Source: Centropus unirufus (lineage: Eukaryota > Chordata > Aves > Cuculiformes > Centropidae). From it: DNA of 64,000 bases. Shown here piece after piece: positions 40,007 through 50,505 of this stretch. Where the stretch lies: positions 712,791-776,790 of the forward strand of contig VYZI01000113.1 in the NCBI GenBank assembly GCA_013397695.1, written 5' to 3'. The notes beneath the pieces are model-generated. The model made no database searches. It was not told the DNA's origin and saw only the letters and a program-made list of their open reading frames with translations. Each line of letters opens with the position of its first letter. Position 1 is the stretch's first letter. The translations under genes were made by a program, and so were the position numbers.

Positions 40007-40109
40007 CACTAATCCAAGGCCCTTCCAAGTGCTTCATGGCTGCTATGTCTAATATTCCTATGAGGTGATTCACCACAGTGGTGATGCCTCTGCACATCTG
40101 GAGCCAGCT
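40007..40109 (-). other. Exon-like segment on the minus strand, unconfirmed
   Basis: Read on the minus strand, a segment of 103 nt follows CCTACTCAG and ends before GTATGT. One frame is open and reads SWLQMCRGITTVVNHLIG then ILDIAAMKHLEGPWISG. The composition is protein-like, but I do not recognise a family and the upstream pyrimidine tract is only moderate. The 84-codon frame containing it (39978-40232) begins upstream of the acceptor. Chance is likely. It would matter only if conserved in other birds. Confidence 0.12.
40070..40084. repeat. Near-perfect palindrome TCACCAC-A-GTGGTGA
   Basis: Seven-base arms around a single A. A second inverted pair, GGTGA-T-TCACC, overlaps it at 40064-40074, so GGTGA/TCACC occurs three times in about 20 bp. 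It resembles the layout of nuclear-receptor half-sites, but the match to AGGTCA is imperfect. Confidence 0.4.
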
Positions 40110-40974
40110 CTGAGTAGGGCTTATGCCACAGTAAAGACAAGCAGGATAGACAGAAGAGCTAAAGGAAGCACAGCAGTAAGGACAGGTTTTATGGCACAAA
40201 AAATCTATGGCCATTAGATTGAGGTTTTCCATTCGGGGATAGTGTGTTAATCAGGGAGAAAAAAGGTTTAGAAACCTGCTTTTAGACCTCGGGAAAGGCA
40301 AAAGGGAGCAGTCTCTTGGCCTTGTACTGACCTGCTAATGCTGCCAAAATCCCCACAGTATTTGCTCTCAATTTTTGTTTTGCTTGAACAAAGAGGCACA
40401 GCTTATGATCTCCTGACTTAGAAAGCTGGATCTTATCATCAAGTTGATATAATGACAGCCATAGGTAAATGAGAAAAGACTGAATTATTTCAGCAGGAAG
40501 GAATATCTGGAAATATATCTACTCGTAAGATTATTTGGATGTTATACACATTTGGAAAGAACATTCAGTCTCTAGAGTACTTGGGTATTAGCTCCTGAGT
40601 TTCTTTGGTTTGTGTATACAACAAAAAATGATTTGGCGGTGTAAGAATAACAAATGATGCTGAGAGTTGTGATAGTAGAAGAGATCAGGCTGAAAACAAC
40701 TCTTTCCACCATCTGTATGCATCAGTTTCAATTTGTACTGGTTCCTGCAACAGGCAGCTTTTCACAGGTAGTACAGGTTACGTTACAAAAGCAAATTCCC
40801 TGTCTTCATTTATTTTCATAAGTTTCACTGGTATTATTACTTTGCCTGAAATTTTCCATGCTGGTTGACTGCAAAGAAAATTTTATTTTTAATATTCAGC
40901 AATCCTGTAAAACTTGAGAGAGTTTGGGAGATGGGGACGGAGGTCCACCTAAATAAAGTATTTGTTTGCCTGTT

Positions 40975-42720
40975 ACTCTAAATTTAGATTTCAGAAGAGC
41001 ATCCTTCAGCTCACTCAAAGCTTAGTTGGGAGAGATTCCATGAGAAGTTTCCACAGAGGCTAAAGGTGCTATAGAGTGCTGGCAATTTTTCAAGAATGTT
41101 GTCCTTTAAGCAAAATAACTGTTCATCCTGTTCAAAGGTAAGGGAAGTAGGTGGAGTAAAAGGCCCCTCCAGCTTAAATGCAAGCTTCTGAGTCTGATCA
41201 AAACTAAGAGAAGTATAACAGAGATGGAAAAAAAGGATGACTGCCCACTGAGAACTACAAGGGCATTGCCAGGGTGTGCAGAGGTGCAGTTTGAAAAGTA
41301 GATGCTCTCAACACTTCTTTCACCCCCCGCTTTACCAGTAGCATTCAGCCCCAGACCTTGGAAACAAAATACCCAGTTGATGCAAATCCAGGCCCACTAT
41401 CAGTGGATAAAGGGTTGGTATGTTAATGGTTAGAGGAGCTTGACCTTTACAAATTCATGGGCTCTGACAATACCCACCCAAGAGAGTTAAGAGAGCTGGC
41501 TGATGTGATTGTGAGGCCACTTTCCATAATATCTGAAAAGTCATGCAGACTGTGGGGACATCCCAGAAGACTAGAAGGTTAACATCACCTGTATGTGCAA
41601 GATCTTAAAGGAGGATCCACAAAATTCTAGGCCCATCAGTCTTAATTCAGTCCCTGGGAAAGTTATGGAACAAATCCTCCTGGGGGCTATCACAAATCAA
41701 ATTAAACACATGACTGGGAAGAGCCAGCATGATTCACCAAAGGTCTGATAATCCTAATCACCCTCTAGGATAAAGTGAGTTTCTTGGTTGATGTGGGGTG
41801 AGCGATGAACACTATCAATATGATTTTTCCAAGGTTTTCAATATGGTTTCCCACAGACTCTTCCTAGAGAAGCAATTCATTTTAGAAATGAGAAAGAAAG
41901 CCACCCTTCAGGAAGACCAGGATAGGCAGAAAGAGTGGCCTAACAAGAACTTTATGAAGTTTAACAAGCAAAACTGTAAGGTATTGCACCTAGGAAAACA
42001 TAATCCAGGAGTGCAGCACAAACTAAGACCTACCTAGCTGAGAAGCAGCTCTGTGGAAAGGGACTTTGGGATGTTGCTGAACAACAAGCTCAATATGAGT
42101 GAAAAGTGTGCTGCTGTGGCAAAGAAAGTCAATAGGCTGCTCAGTTGCATCAAGGATATCACCAGCAGAGATGAAGAAGTCATTATCCCACTCTGCTCAG
42201 CACTTGTCAGACCCTATCTGGAATACTGTGTTTGGTTTCAGTCCCACTGTACAAAAAAAATTGTGGACAGACTGGAGAAGGTCCAGAGAAGGACCGTAAA
42301 GGTGATCAAAGGACTGGGAAGCCTGCTATATGAGGAAAGGTTGAGCAGGGTGGGTTTGTTCAGCCTTGGGAAAAGAAGGCTTAGGCAACACCTTATCACC
42401 ATATTCCAGTATTTAAAGGTAGCTACAAAGAAAACAGAGACTCCCTTCCTACAAGAAGTCACATAGAAAAGATGAGTAATAGGTACTCCTGGGGACATTG
42501 CAATTGGATATATGAGAAAAACTTTGCACAATTAGATCAGTAATTGGAATAAGCTCCACAGGAAAGTGGTGGATTTGCCAACATCAGACACTTATAAGAT
42601 TCATCTGGACAGGGAATTGGGCCATCTTGTCTTGACCATGCTTTTGCCAAGTAAGGTTGGACCAGACAATCCTTAAGGTCCCTGCCAACCTTCTATTCTA
42701 AGATCCTATGAATTCTAGTG
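40975..42720 (+). mobile_element. CR1 LINE, degraded ORF2 and 3' end
   Basis: This is the longest transposon here, about 1.75 kb and the only CR1 copy in plus orientation. In order it shows remnants of the ORF2 linker (near 40985-41270, ENYKGIARVCR), an RT N-terminal stretch (DLYKFMGSDNTHPRELREL near 41448-41505, then PLSIISEKS), a PVSLTSVPGK-like remnant near 41630-41670, a QYDFSKVFNMVSHRLF motif at about 41816-41863, then KFNKQNCKVLHLGK at about 41950-41997. The frame 42053-42466 covers the thumb and tail (SALVRPYLEYCVWF, LEKVQRRTVKVIKGL, GLFSLGKRRLR). The 3' end reaches the TTCTAAGATCCTATG octamer remnants near 42715. The segment between HRLFLEK and the KFN motif is far shorter than in intact CR1, so the part with the catalytic Y/F-x-D-D box is missing. 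Stops and frameshifts confirm that it is dead. Confidence 0.93.
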
Positions 42721-43068
42721 CTTCTTGAACTTCCAGAAGGAGCTTGGGATTTGCTAGGAAATCATCATTCACCACTGTCTACCTTTTAAAACTCTTTCGA
42801 GTGCATCAGCCTTGAAAAAAAAAAAACTGACACTTTCACGTTCAGAGATTTTCAAAGAGCTTAGTAGTTAAGTCCTCTGAAGAGTCTGCCAAGACTGCTC
42901 AAAGCTCTCACAAACCATAAAGACAAAGGACTAGTATTTATACACCATTCTCCTTAGGCATGCTCAACTAATTTATGCAAGATTTCCCCTAAAACTGTCA
43001 AAGGAGCTATTCGGCGGATTCTGGAAACCAATCAAGAGTTTCTGGAAATTCTAAGAACTTTTAAACTA
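42721..43068. other. Unique DNA between CR1 and the assembly gap
   Basis: Nothing is recognised except an A12 run near 42824-42835 and the left arm of an inverted repeat (43018-43031) whose partner lies beyond the gap. Confidence 0.6.
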
Positions 43069-43322
43069 NNNNNNNNNNNNNNNNNNNNNNNNNNNNNNNN
43101 NNNNNNNNNNNNNNNNNNNNNNNNNNNNNNNNNNNNNNNNNNNNNNNNNNNNNNNNNNNNNNNNNNNNNNNNNGGGGGGGGGCGTGGTCAGAGATGGGTT
43201 CTCTTGTTGGCCTTTATGACCGGTTTTCATCTTCCACATCCTGCAGCACTTCTTTATTCTGTTCTTCACCATCACTCTGCATGTCTGAAGTCCATAGTGT
43301 CAGATTGGTTGGTTTCCAGAAT
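43018..43322. repeat. 14-bp inverted repeat bracketing the assembly gap
   Basis: Left arm 43018-43031 (ATTCTGGAAACCAA) and right arm 43309-43322 (TTGGTTTCCAGAAT) are exact reverse complements. They lie 50 bp left and 136 bp right of the N run. With the gap at nominal size the arms are about 277 bp apart. Further imperfect similarity occurs next to both arms. This could be a foldback or the ends of a small element hidden in the gap, or chance. Confidence 0.45.
43069..43173. other. Assembly gap (105 N) ending in G9
   Basis: A run of 105 N is followed directly by nine G (43174-43182). A homopolymer G edge suggests a GC-rich or structured sequence that failed to assemble. The N count need not be the true size. 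Confidence 0.98.
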
Positions 43323-43336
43323 CTCTTGGAGATTCT
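43318..43336. repeat. Perfect hairpin AGAATCTC-TTG-GAGATTCT
   Basis: Eight-base arms with a 3-nt loop, overlapping the right arm of the larger inverted repeat around the gap. Confidence 0.65.
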
Positions 43337-46300
43337 CTAGGAACGGCATTCTCAAATGTCTCTGCAGTTCCATTCATTCCCAAGGTCTTTTCCCTTCTTA
43401 AGAAGTCCCAAAGCAGTCAACTGAGGTTCTCTTCAACCTTTTCATCCTATCTACAGGATGTTGGGAACAGGCAAGAATTTTCATTCATTTTCAGAGACTA
43501 ATTTGTTTTTTCTGTACATGAAAGCTGAGTGTTCTTATTACACCAGGATCTGAGTTCACGCCACATAAGACATTAAGCTCATTTATTAGTTACTCAGTTT
43601 GTCCATTTTTAGTGTCCATGAAAAATGGAAGACGTGGATGCACCTCAGCTCAAATTCTACCCTAGAGAGAAAAAGAAATGCAAAGCAGACTGAACAGGGA
43701 GAGCAGCAGCCTCCATGGGAAGAGGGCTAAGTGCAAGACAGGAATGATGGGCATGACTGAACTGCAGCCACTTTGTGGCAGTGTTCTTGAATACTATCTA
43801 ACTTTATCACTTGTCAGGAATACCAAAACTGCATGATACTCTGATAAAAGAAATATCCTCTGTATTCTTAACAGCATTAAAATTCCTGGGGACCAGCAAT
43901 TTTTACCACTGGGAACTTGAAATGACAGACATTTCACTGCTGTCAGGAGAACTGTATTCACATTTACTTAGCATCTGCAAGCAGGCTGCTCAGGATTTTG
44001 GTTCTCTCCTTACCTTACCAGATACTTCCAATTCATACGTGCCTAAGCTACCAGCAAGACTGAGACCAAGGCTTTTCCAACCTTGTTATCCTACCCAAAA
44101 GTGAACTGTGACTGCACTACCTGTTTTATTTAGCTACTGAGCTGAAAGTCCTATGTCAGTTTCACTTCCTGTCTGCAGAAGACAATCTAGCTGATAATAA
44201 CTTTCTGAATGAGCAGCCTAGAAAATAGAGAAGTGGTCCCGGGGCCCCTTAAAAAATGAGACACAAGACAGACCAGAGAGCTACAAAGACAAAAAGCAAC
44301 AAGAAAGCTGTGACATTCAAATACCAAGCAGCTAGGAAAATATTTGGATTAACTACCAGCTGGAAAGATGCTCTGAACTGTGAAAAAGGAAATTATTTTT
44401 CACTGTTTGGTTCACACTGTGTTCAGGGAAACAGAGTTTTCTTTCTTTGAAATTATCAGGATTATGTGAAAGAAATACTACTCTATTTTCAGTTTATTCC
44501 CCTCTTGGGAAGAATTCATAAGGCTCCCTCAAATGTACTGTTTGGGTCAAAAGTATGAGGTCATTATATTCTCTGATATAGAAGGTGAGGATATCATGAA
44601 GAGGAATTTCAATTGCATGATCATCTGTTTACCAATGTATCTTAATACTGGGCATTATCATTGACTTTTCCTCCAGGGGCTTACCTTCCACATCAAAGTT
44701 AACAGGGCAAATTGCACACCACCATATTATACAGAATATCAAGGACTAAACTCACCTGAAATTGCCTCAGCTTAGTATTAGATACTTAAATAGTCACTGG
44801 AAAGGTTATTCTATTTCACAGAAGTATTTGTCATATTCATTAAGTGGGTGCCTGAGTTGGCAACAACACAGTGCCTCTAGAGCTGAGGAGTGGGAACTAG
44901 CCAAAACTCCTGTTTTTAAGTATTTATTATTCCCTGATTTTTGAGGAATGGAGCTGCTGCCAGCCACTAGAGGTGTTTATCTGTTCTTGGGCTATGAGAG
45001 ACACTTAAGGAGACTGTTTCTCACTCTTGATTCTCAAACAATACCCATAGCACTGGATGATGTTAATATCCAGCAACTCACTGTCTCCAATTGACACTGA
45101 TCCCATGGCTTTCTCCCTCTGCACCAGCCCTGGCCTTTGCTGGGCCTTCCATGGAAGAGAATTCAAAGCATCAAACTAGCAGACAACTAGTTGCAAAAAG
45201 AAAGGTGGGGACTGGCAGAGTTTTCTGCTCGTTTATGGCACTTCATTGGCTCCCATAAATGTCTGCATCAAAGCTGGCAGGAGGAAAGGGCAGATTTGCA
45301 GAACCACAAACAATTGAAACGTAGGCAGGAAGAAAGAAGTAGAATGTAAAATTATTGTTCAGAAAAAGGTTTAGCTTTGTTATACCTAGACTCTAAATCT
45401 GTACTCTTCACATGATCCTTTTCCTAGACGATCTTTTCCTAATCCAGCAAGAATGGCAGCAGTGCCATCTTACTTCATCCTTGTATGTCTGAACCAAATA
45501 TGGTTCCTTGCCATGAAAATTTTTGCTCATATTTCTGGCATTCACTCCAAATGCCTGCCAGTTTTTCAGAGTAAGCCTTGCTCTGTGACTCAGTGTACTT
45601 CAGAGAAGCAGAAAGATAACATGAATTCAGTTTGTTATCAATATGGAACATGAAATTCATTCAGTTTCCATAGACGCAGAAAAATCAGTCAGGCTGACCT
45701 ATATGCCATAAAGCTACTATGTCAAATGAAAATTTCCCAAGAAACTTTTATAGAACAATATTTAATAATGCTAACTCCAAATGTTAATAAATGTTATTTG
45801 CTCTGGACACTATGGGAATATGTGAAAGCTAACAGTGACACTGAAATACAACTGCTACTCATTGAGTATGATAAAAAGGAACTTGCAATCATCCATTTGC
45901 TATTAACCATTTTCCTAGGTATTTCAGGATCAATATTATTTGCAAAATTATCCTCATACTCTTTTTCTTATTCAGACAAATCCCTCCTTGATTCCTATAA
46001 CATTCAATGGTAATTTTTGACTAAAAATAAAGCACAAGATATGAATTTTCAAGAACAATGTGCAAAAAAAAAAAAGTAACTCCAGGTGGTTGCTGAGGGA
46101 AACCATGGCAGCAATGTTTAGGCTGTGAAAACTGATGTATAAAGCATAACTAGTCATTAGACAGCAATGTACTATCAAGATAAATGATCGTTTGTTTTTT
46201 CTACAGAGTATTTTCTCCATGACAGGGTACGGCTGTCTGGGTTTCAACAGTTCTTGATTTTTTTTGGCAGATAACCCAACCACAGTCTGCAATTCACTGA

Positions 46301-47313
46301 ATATTTTCCAAGTGTAGTTCCCAGTAGCCATAGAAGTAGTAGACAACCTGGAGAATTTCCAGCTGAACCAAAAACCAGTTCCAGCTTCAAAGTTCCCAAA
46401 AATCCTCCTTTAGAGTTGGTCTAAAACCTCCAAAATACACTATCATGGCAATAAGGGCATACAATAATTTCAGGGCTATGTATGCCTGAGATCTGCCATG
46501 ATCTGCATCACACAAACTGTGGAGCAGTATCATACAGAGCCAGAAATTTTGGCTGTCTTGTAGCAGTCAAAAGCAGAAAAGCTTTGAATGTTCCTGTACT
46601 TTGCAAAGAGCCTGCTGAAGAATTGTCACAGAACAATGTTCGGTGATACCAACAGAGTGGGTGCTCAGGACAAACTGCCAGGAGGCTACCAGTTGTTTGA
46701 ATTTAATACTCAGGTTTGTTTCATATCTCATGATATTCATCTTATTATTTAAGTGAAATAGTAAAAATCTAAGCTGTAACTGGTCAGCTGTGTTGCAGGG
46801 TGTTGCATACTCTCCTGACTGTGTAAGTTTAGAGGTAGATTGAATGACTGTTGTGCAACCGAAAGGAAAATGCAGCTCTTTCCCACAGCACATGAAACCT
46901 TGAAGTTTGCATTCCATGAACGATTGGGACTGTCACACTATCTGGAGAGCAAGGACAGGTGGAAAGTGGAGCAAACTTATTTGAAACAAATTCATTTAAC
47001 AGTTCAAAACACTTCACACTACTTACCCCAGGCTTAATTATAATTGACTCTGAAGGACACATTTTGCACATAAGCATGCTGGAGATACTTAATCTCTTTC
47101 AACACGATATCTGGATATCTGGGAAGAGATAGTAGTTGCTAAAAGAAAAATTAAAATATAGACAAAATGCTGGGAAAGCCTGATTCCCTCCTTCTCCCAA
47201 AAGTAAATTCAGGAGAAACACAGGCTCTCCCATTAACAAATTTCAGTCTCATTTAAGGGTCTATAACATCTCACGCATACATGTTACCCCTCCTAATACT
47301 GCACAAAGATAGC

Positions 47314-47350
47314 TATTAGGATATATTAGGATATATTAGGATATATTAGG
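47314..47350 (+). repeat. 10-bp tandem repeat, about 3.7 copies
   Basis: The unit TATTAGGATA is repeated exactly almost four times, one helical turn per unit. It is a small minisatellite, probably length-polymorphic. Confidence 0.85.
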
Positions 47351-47697
47351 AGTGATACCCCTATTTCTGATCACTTTAGAGATATGAACTGAAACTTATG
47401 TGAATGCCAGTTCTTAAAACATGTGTTTCTCATCCTAGATAAATTTGTCCCAGCAATAAACGATGCACATATTTTGAATGTACAAATTAACAAGCCACTT
47501 AGTAAAGCAAACAATTAACTTACCGGCATGATGCTATTTGCTGCTTTTAATTAAGCCAGTTGGTATAAATGAGCTGAGAAAACAGTTTTTTGCAAGCCAG
47601 AGAGCCATGTTAAATTATCTCACCTATCATAAAGCCAAGACGTGAAATTTTATCTCATCTCAAAATCTGCAAGTATTTTCTAATAAATTATTCCCAC

Positions 47698-48000
47698 TGT
47701 GGGTTGCAGGAATGAAAAGATGAGGTGGACACCTTGCTAGGTGGTAAAGTGGAAAGCCAGTTTATTGTTATTACTGCATTTATATATTCTCCTGCACCTG
47801 TCCTGGTTCGTGCGTTTCACTCCCAATGGACGAGACCTGCATCCCACAAGGCCTCCTGATTGGACAGTGCAGAAGCCCGCGAAACATCAGTTCCCGCTCC
47901 TTGTCTCCAGGCAGATTCGTGCTTCTTACTTCCAAGCAGACGTCTAGTCCAAGGACAGGTGAAGGTCACTGTCAAACCCAGCAGTGGATCAGCTCAGCTT
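47698..48000 (-). mobile_element. Solo LTR-like segment of an endogenous retrovirus
   Basis: On the minus strand this segment has a compact LTR promoter layout: a CCAAT box within GTCCAATCAGG (plus 47858-47866), a TATATAAA box (plus 47779-47786) and an AATAAA signal (plus 47761-47766) only 12 bp further on. A U5-like stretch then ends in CA at plus 47698. It is less AT-rich than its surroundings. AATAAA just after the TATA box is known for LTRs with a short R region. No gag, pol or env remnant adjoins it, so it would be a solo LTR. The outer (U3) border near 48000 is an estimate and I found no clear target-site duplication. Confidence 0.5.
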
Positions 48001-49541
48001 TTTGTCTTTTGCTCCTTTTCATTGGAATTGCAGAGGAATTCAATTATCAAATCACAATAGATGAGACCCCCAAAACTGGTAAGTAATATCAGAATAACTC
48101 TCTTATACTGACGAACACCCTAGAGCAAATAGTTAACACTAACAAGCAATACTACAACAGCTAATACCTAATGTTATTTTCAATGTGAAGTCATATTGCA
48201 CTTTTGAAAATCTCACCCAGATATTCACTTTTATTTTCAAAGAAAGCTTGTTTTTTAAGGATAGTTCTGTTTATTCAGACATTCACACTCTGACACCAAT
48301 TAACAAATTTCTTTTTCAAATAAAAAGTATACTTTTACAGCTTACACTAGGTTTTATGCAAATAGCACCCAAAAATTGCGAGTCACAACAAATAAGGAAA
48401 TATTGTCTCTTGTTCATAAAACTGGGAAAATATTTTCTCTTTTAGGTAAGACTCAAATGTATTCACAATTTATAAATTTTTGCACATAGTTTTCCCACCT
48501 GTAAATGTGGAATGCTATTTTAAGCTTTATGAAACAGTAAATACAGGTATCTCTTTGAACCTTTGGCTCTCTAGAATAGATAGAGCTCACAAAGGATTAG
48601 TGCTGTACGTTATTATTTCTGCTGATCAAGCACCTAAGGCTAATGTTCAAGTTATACATTATATCAAGATTAAAATCTGTAAGGAAAAAAGATGGAACAA
48701 CTCACATAGGCTCATGACTATTAATCTTTAATTTCTTGAGTAAATCTTTTGTAGAATACACTTAAAACAATTAAAGTTCCAGACGAAAGAAGAACAAATA
48801 TAGAAAGTTGTCATCAGTAAAGATGACTAGAAAGTGAAATACCTGGATCTTACAACAGAAATCAAGTACCAGATCATAAGTAATTAATCCTTGCTTCTAA
48901 CACAGTAACTTATTTAATATTAATTTAAAATAGTACTAATCAAGTCAGTTGCTCAAAAGAAGTCTTTGTTAGTATTATATCAAAATATTAAAATATTACA
49001 TTGAACATTGTATTTTAATTCTCTTTCATTTCCAGAGAATCCTTTTGGGTTTTTTATGTTTAGGAATCTACTTGTAGATTGCATCAGACAGTAGCTAAAA
49101 CATCTTTCCATCCAGTTCCATTCATTGCTTTTATTTTGGAGTGAAATTATTTGTTTGTCTTTCAAGAGACCCACAAGGTGCTTTTGGAACACCCTGGGAA
49201 ATTCAGAGAATAAAGTGTTTTATAGCACCTAGGGTTGTAAATCATATGGAAAGAAAATATCCAGTGAAATAGGCAGATCTCTCTAGTCAACCTTTCATAC
49301 ATGGATGCTGAATAGCAATTGCTGACCAGTGTAACGAGACTTATTGCAGTTCTGCCTGATGGCTCAGCAGCAATATAATCCTGATAAGCCTAATGAAGTA
49401 AAACAGGTGAAATTTTCTTTATTCTTGAGGGGAAGAGAAATTATATTTATTCTAAATCCAACCTCTTCAATTAGGGATTTTAAAATGTCTTCACTAATTA
49501 GTTCTACCTGCTTGAAGGATTGTGGCTTCTTTTTTTCTGTT
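48001..49541. other. Unique DNA without a recognisable gene
   Basis: AT-rich sequence with frames below 90 codons and no resemblance to known proteins or repeats. Confidence 0.5.
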
Positions 49542-49577
49542 AATTATTATTATTATTGTTGTTGTTGTTGTTGTTGT
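49542..49577 (+). repeat. Compound (ATT)n(GTT)n microsatellite
   Basis: About five ATT units pass without interruption into about seven GTT units. The A-to-G switch suggests point mutation followed by spreading of the new unit. It is probably length-variable. Confidence 0.9.
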
Positions 49578-50466
49578 CTAACCTCATCTAGCTCTGCTAT
49601 TTTTTCCTAACCCTTAAAAGCATAGTTTTCACAGAGAAGACTTTGATGCATTGCAGCTGTTTGTATTCTTGTTTAGTTTCTACTCCTCAAAAAGGACTTA
49701 CATGCCTTAACATCAGAAGTCTTTAATGCCAGTTTACTCCTTAGTGTTCAGTTAATGAAGCAAAGCACAACTTCTGAAGGAGAGTATTGGTCAGAAATTT
49801 ACTTCAGAAATACATTGTTGAACACAAAAATATATTTAAATGATAAAAACTTTCATTTTAAATAGAGCATTTTATGTTTCTGAAGGGAAAAATATAGAAT
49901 AGACACAAGTTTCAGTATTATAATATGTTGGTTCTACCCTGTATTTTGGAAAATTGGACAGAAGTCTGAAAGCTCCCCAAAAAAGCCCAAACATTTCCTA
50001 ATTTGGATTAAAAAAAATATAGAAGCGTCTGTTCTCCACTGAATTACTTTTTGAGTAAATCATGTTCAGCTAGTGCTAGCAAGCCTAACATCAAGGACAA
50101 AATGTAACCAAATGTTGCAGGAATCAAAACAGGCAGAAAAAATTATTCCTGCTTTCAGTAAAAGAGCTAAATCAATTATTCAAGTTCAGAAATAAGACTG
50201 GAGGTGATCAGGCAGGTCTGCATGTTATAGAAGTGTATGACAATTAATGGCTAGACATGAAGATATCTAGAGAGAATGCAAATACTTAGGCTGAAAACAC
50301 TAAACTTGCCTTCCTTAAGCACCTTCTACTGACCTTAAAGAAATAGACACTGGAATTCTGTGGGCCTGTAGACCACAAGTTGAAACTCAATCCTGTTGGG
50401 AGAAACTACAGTCTCTTTAGGGTAACTGTTGAAAAGCCCCAGAAAAGACAGCATTGGAGTACTTTT

Positions 50467-50505
50467 ACAGAATCACTAAGGTTGGGATAGAATATAGAAG
50501 TCTCC
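50467..50505 (-). mobile_element. Possible CR1 3' stub
   Basis: CAGAATCACTAAGGTTGGGA resembles the reverse complement of the CR1 3' terminus. The similarity ends within about 40 bp, so this may be a very short insertion or a chance match. Confidence 0.4.

Larger units (their letters stand above)
37193..40974. other. Unique DNA without a recognisable gene
   Basis: It holds a run of 13 A (38461-38473), a short TG-rich run at 39177-39197 and an exon-like segment on the minus strand at 40007-40109. No confirmed coding sequence or dispersed repeat was recognised. Confidence 0.5.
43183..47697. other. Unique DNA without a recognisable gene
   Basis: Frames of 95-124 codons cluster at 45726-47077 on both strands (for example 45972-46346 and 46567-46917, minus), but none resembles a known protein. 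A 10-bp tandem repeat occurs at 47314-47350 and an A12 run at 46064-46075. Confidence 0.5.

Noticed and set aside
42238..42531. 97-codon minus-strand frame
   Set aside because: It is antisense to the CR1 RT frame at 42053-42466 and is a shadow of it.
43066..43275. 69-codon frame reading into the N run
   Set aside because: Half of it is undefined because of the gap, and the rest has no resemblance to known proteins.
45972..47077. Cluster of 82-124 codon minus-strand frames
   Set aside because: No family resemblance, no consistent phase or splice signals, and plus-strand frames of similar length overlap the same region.
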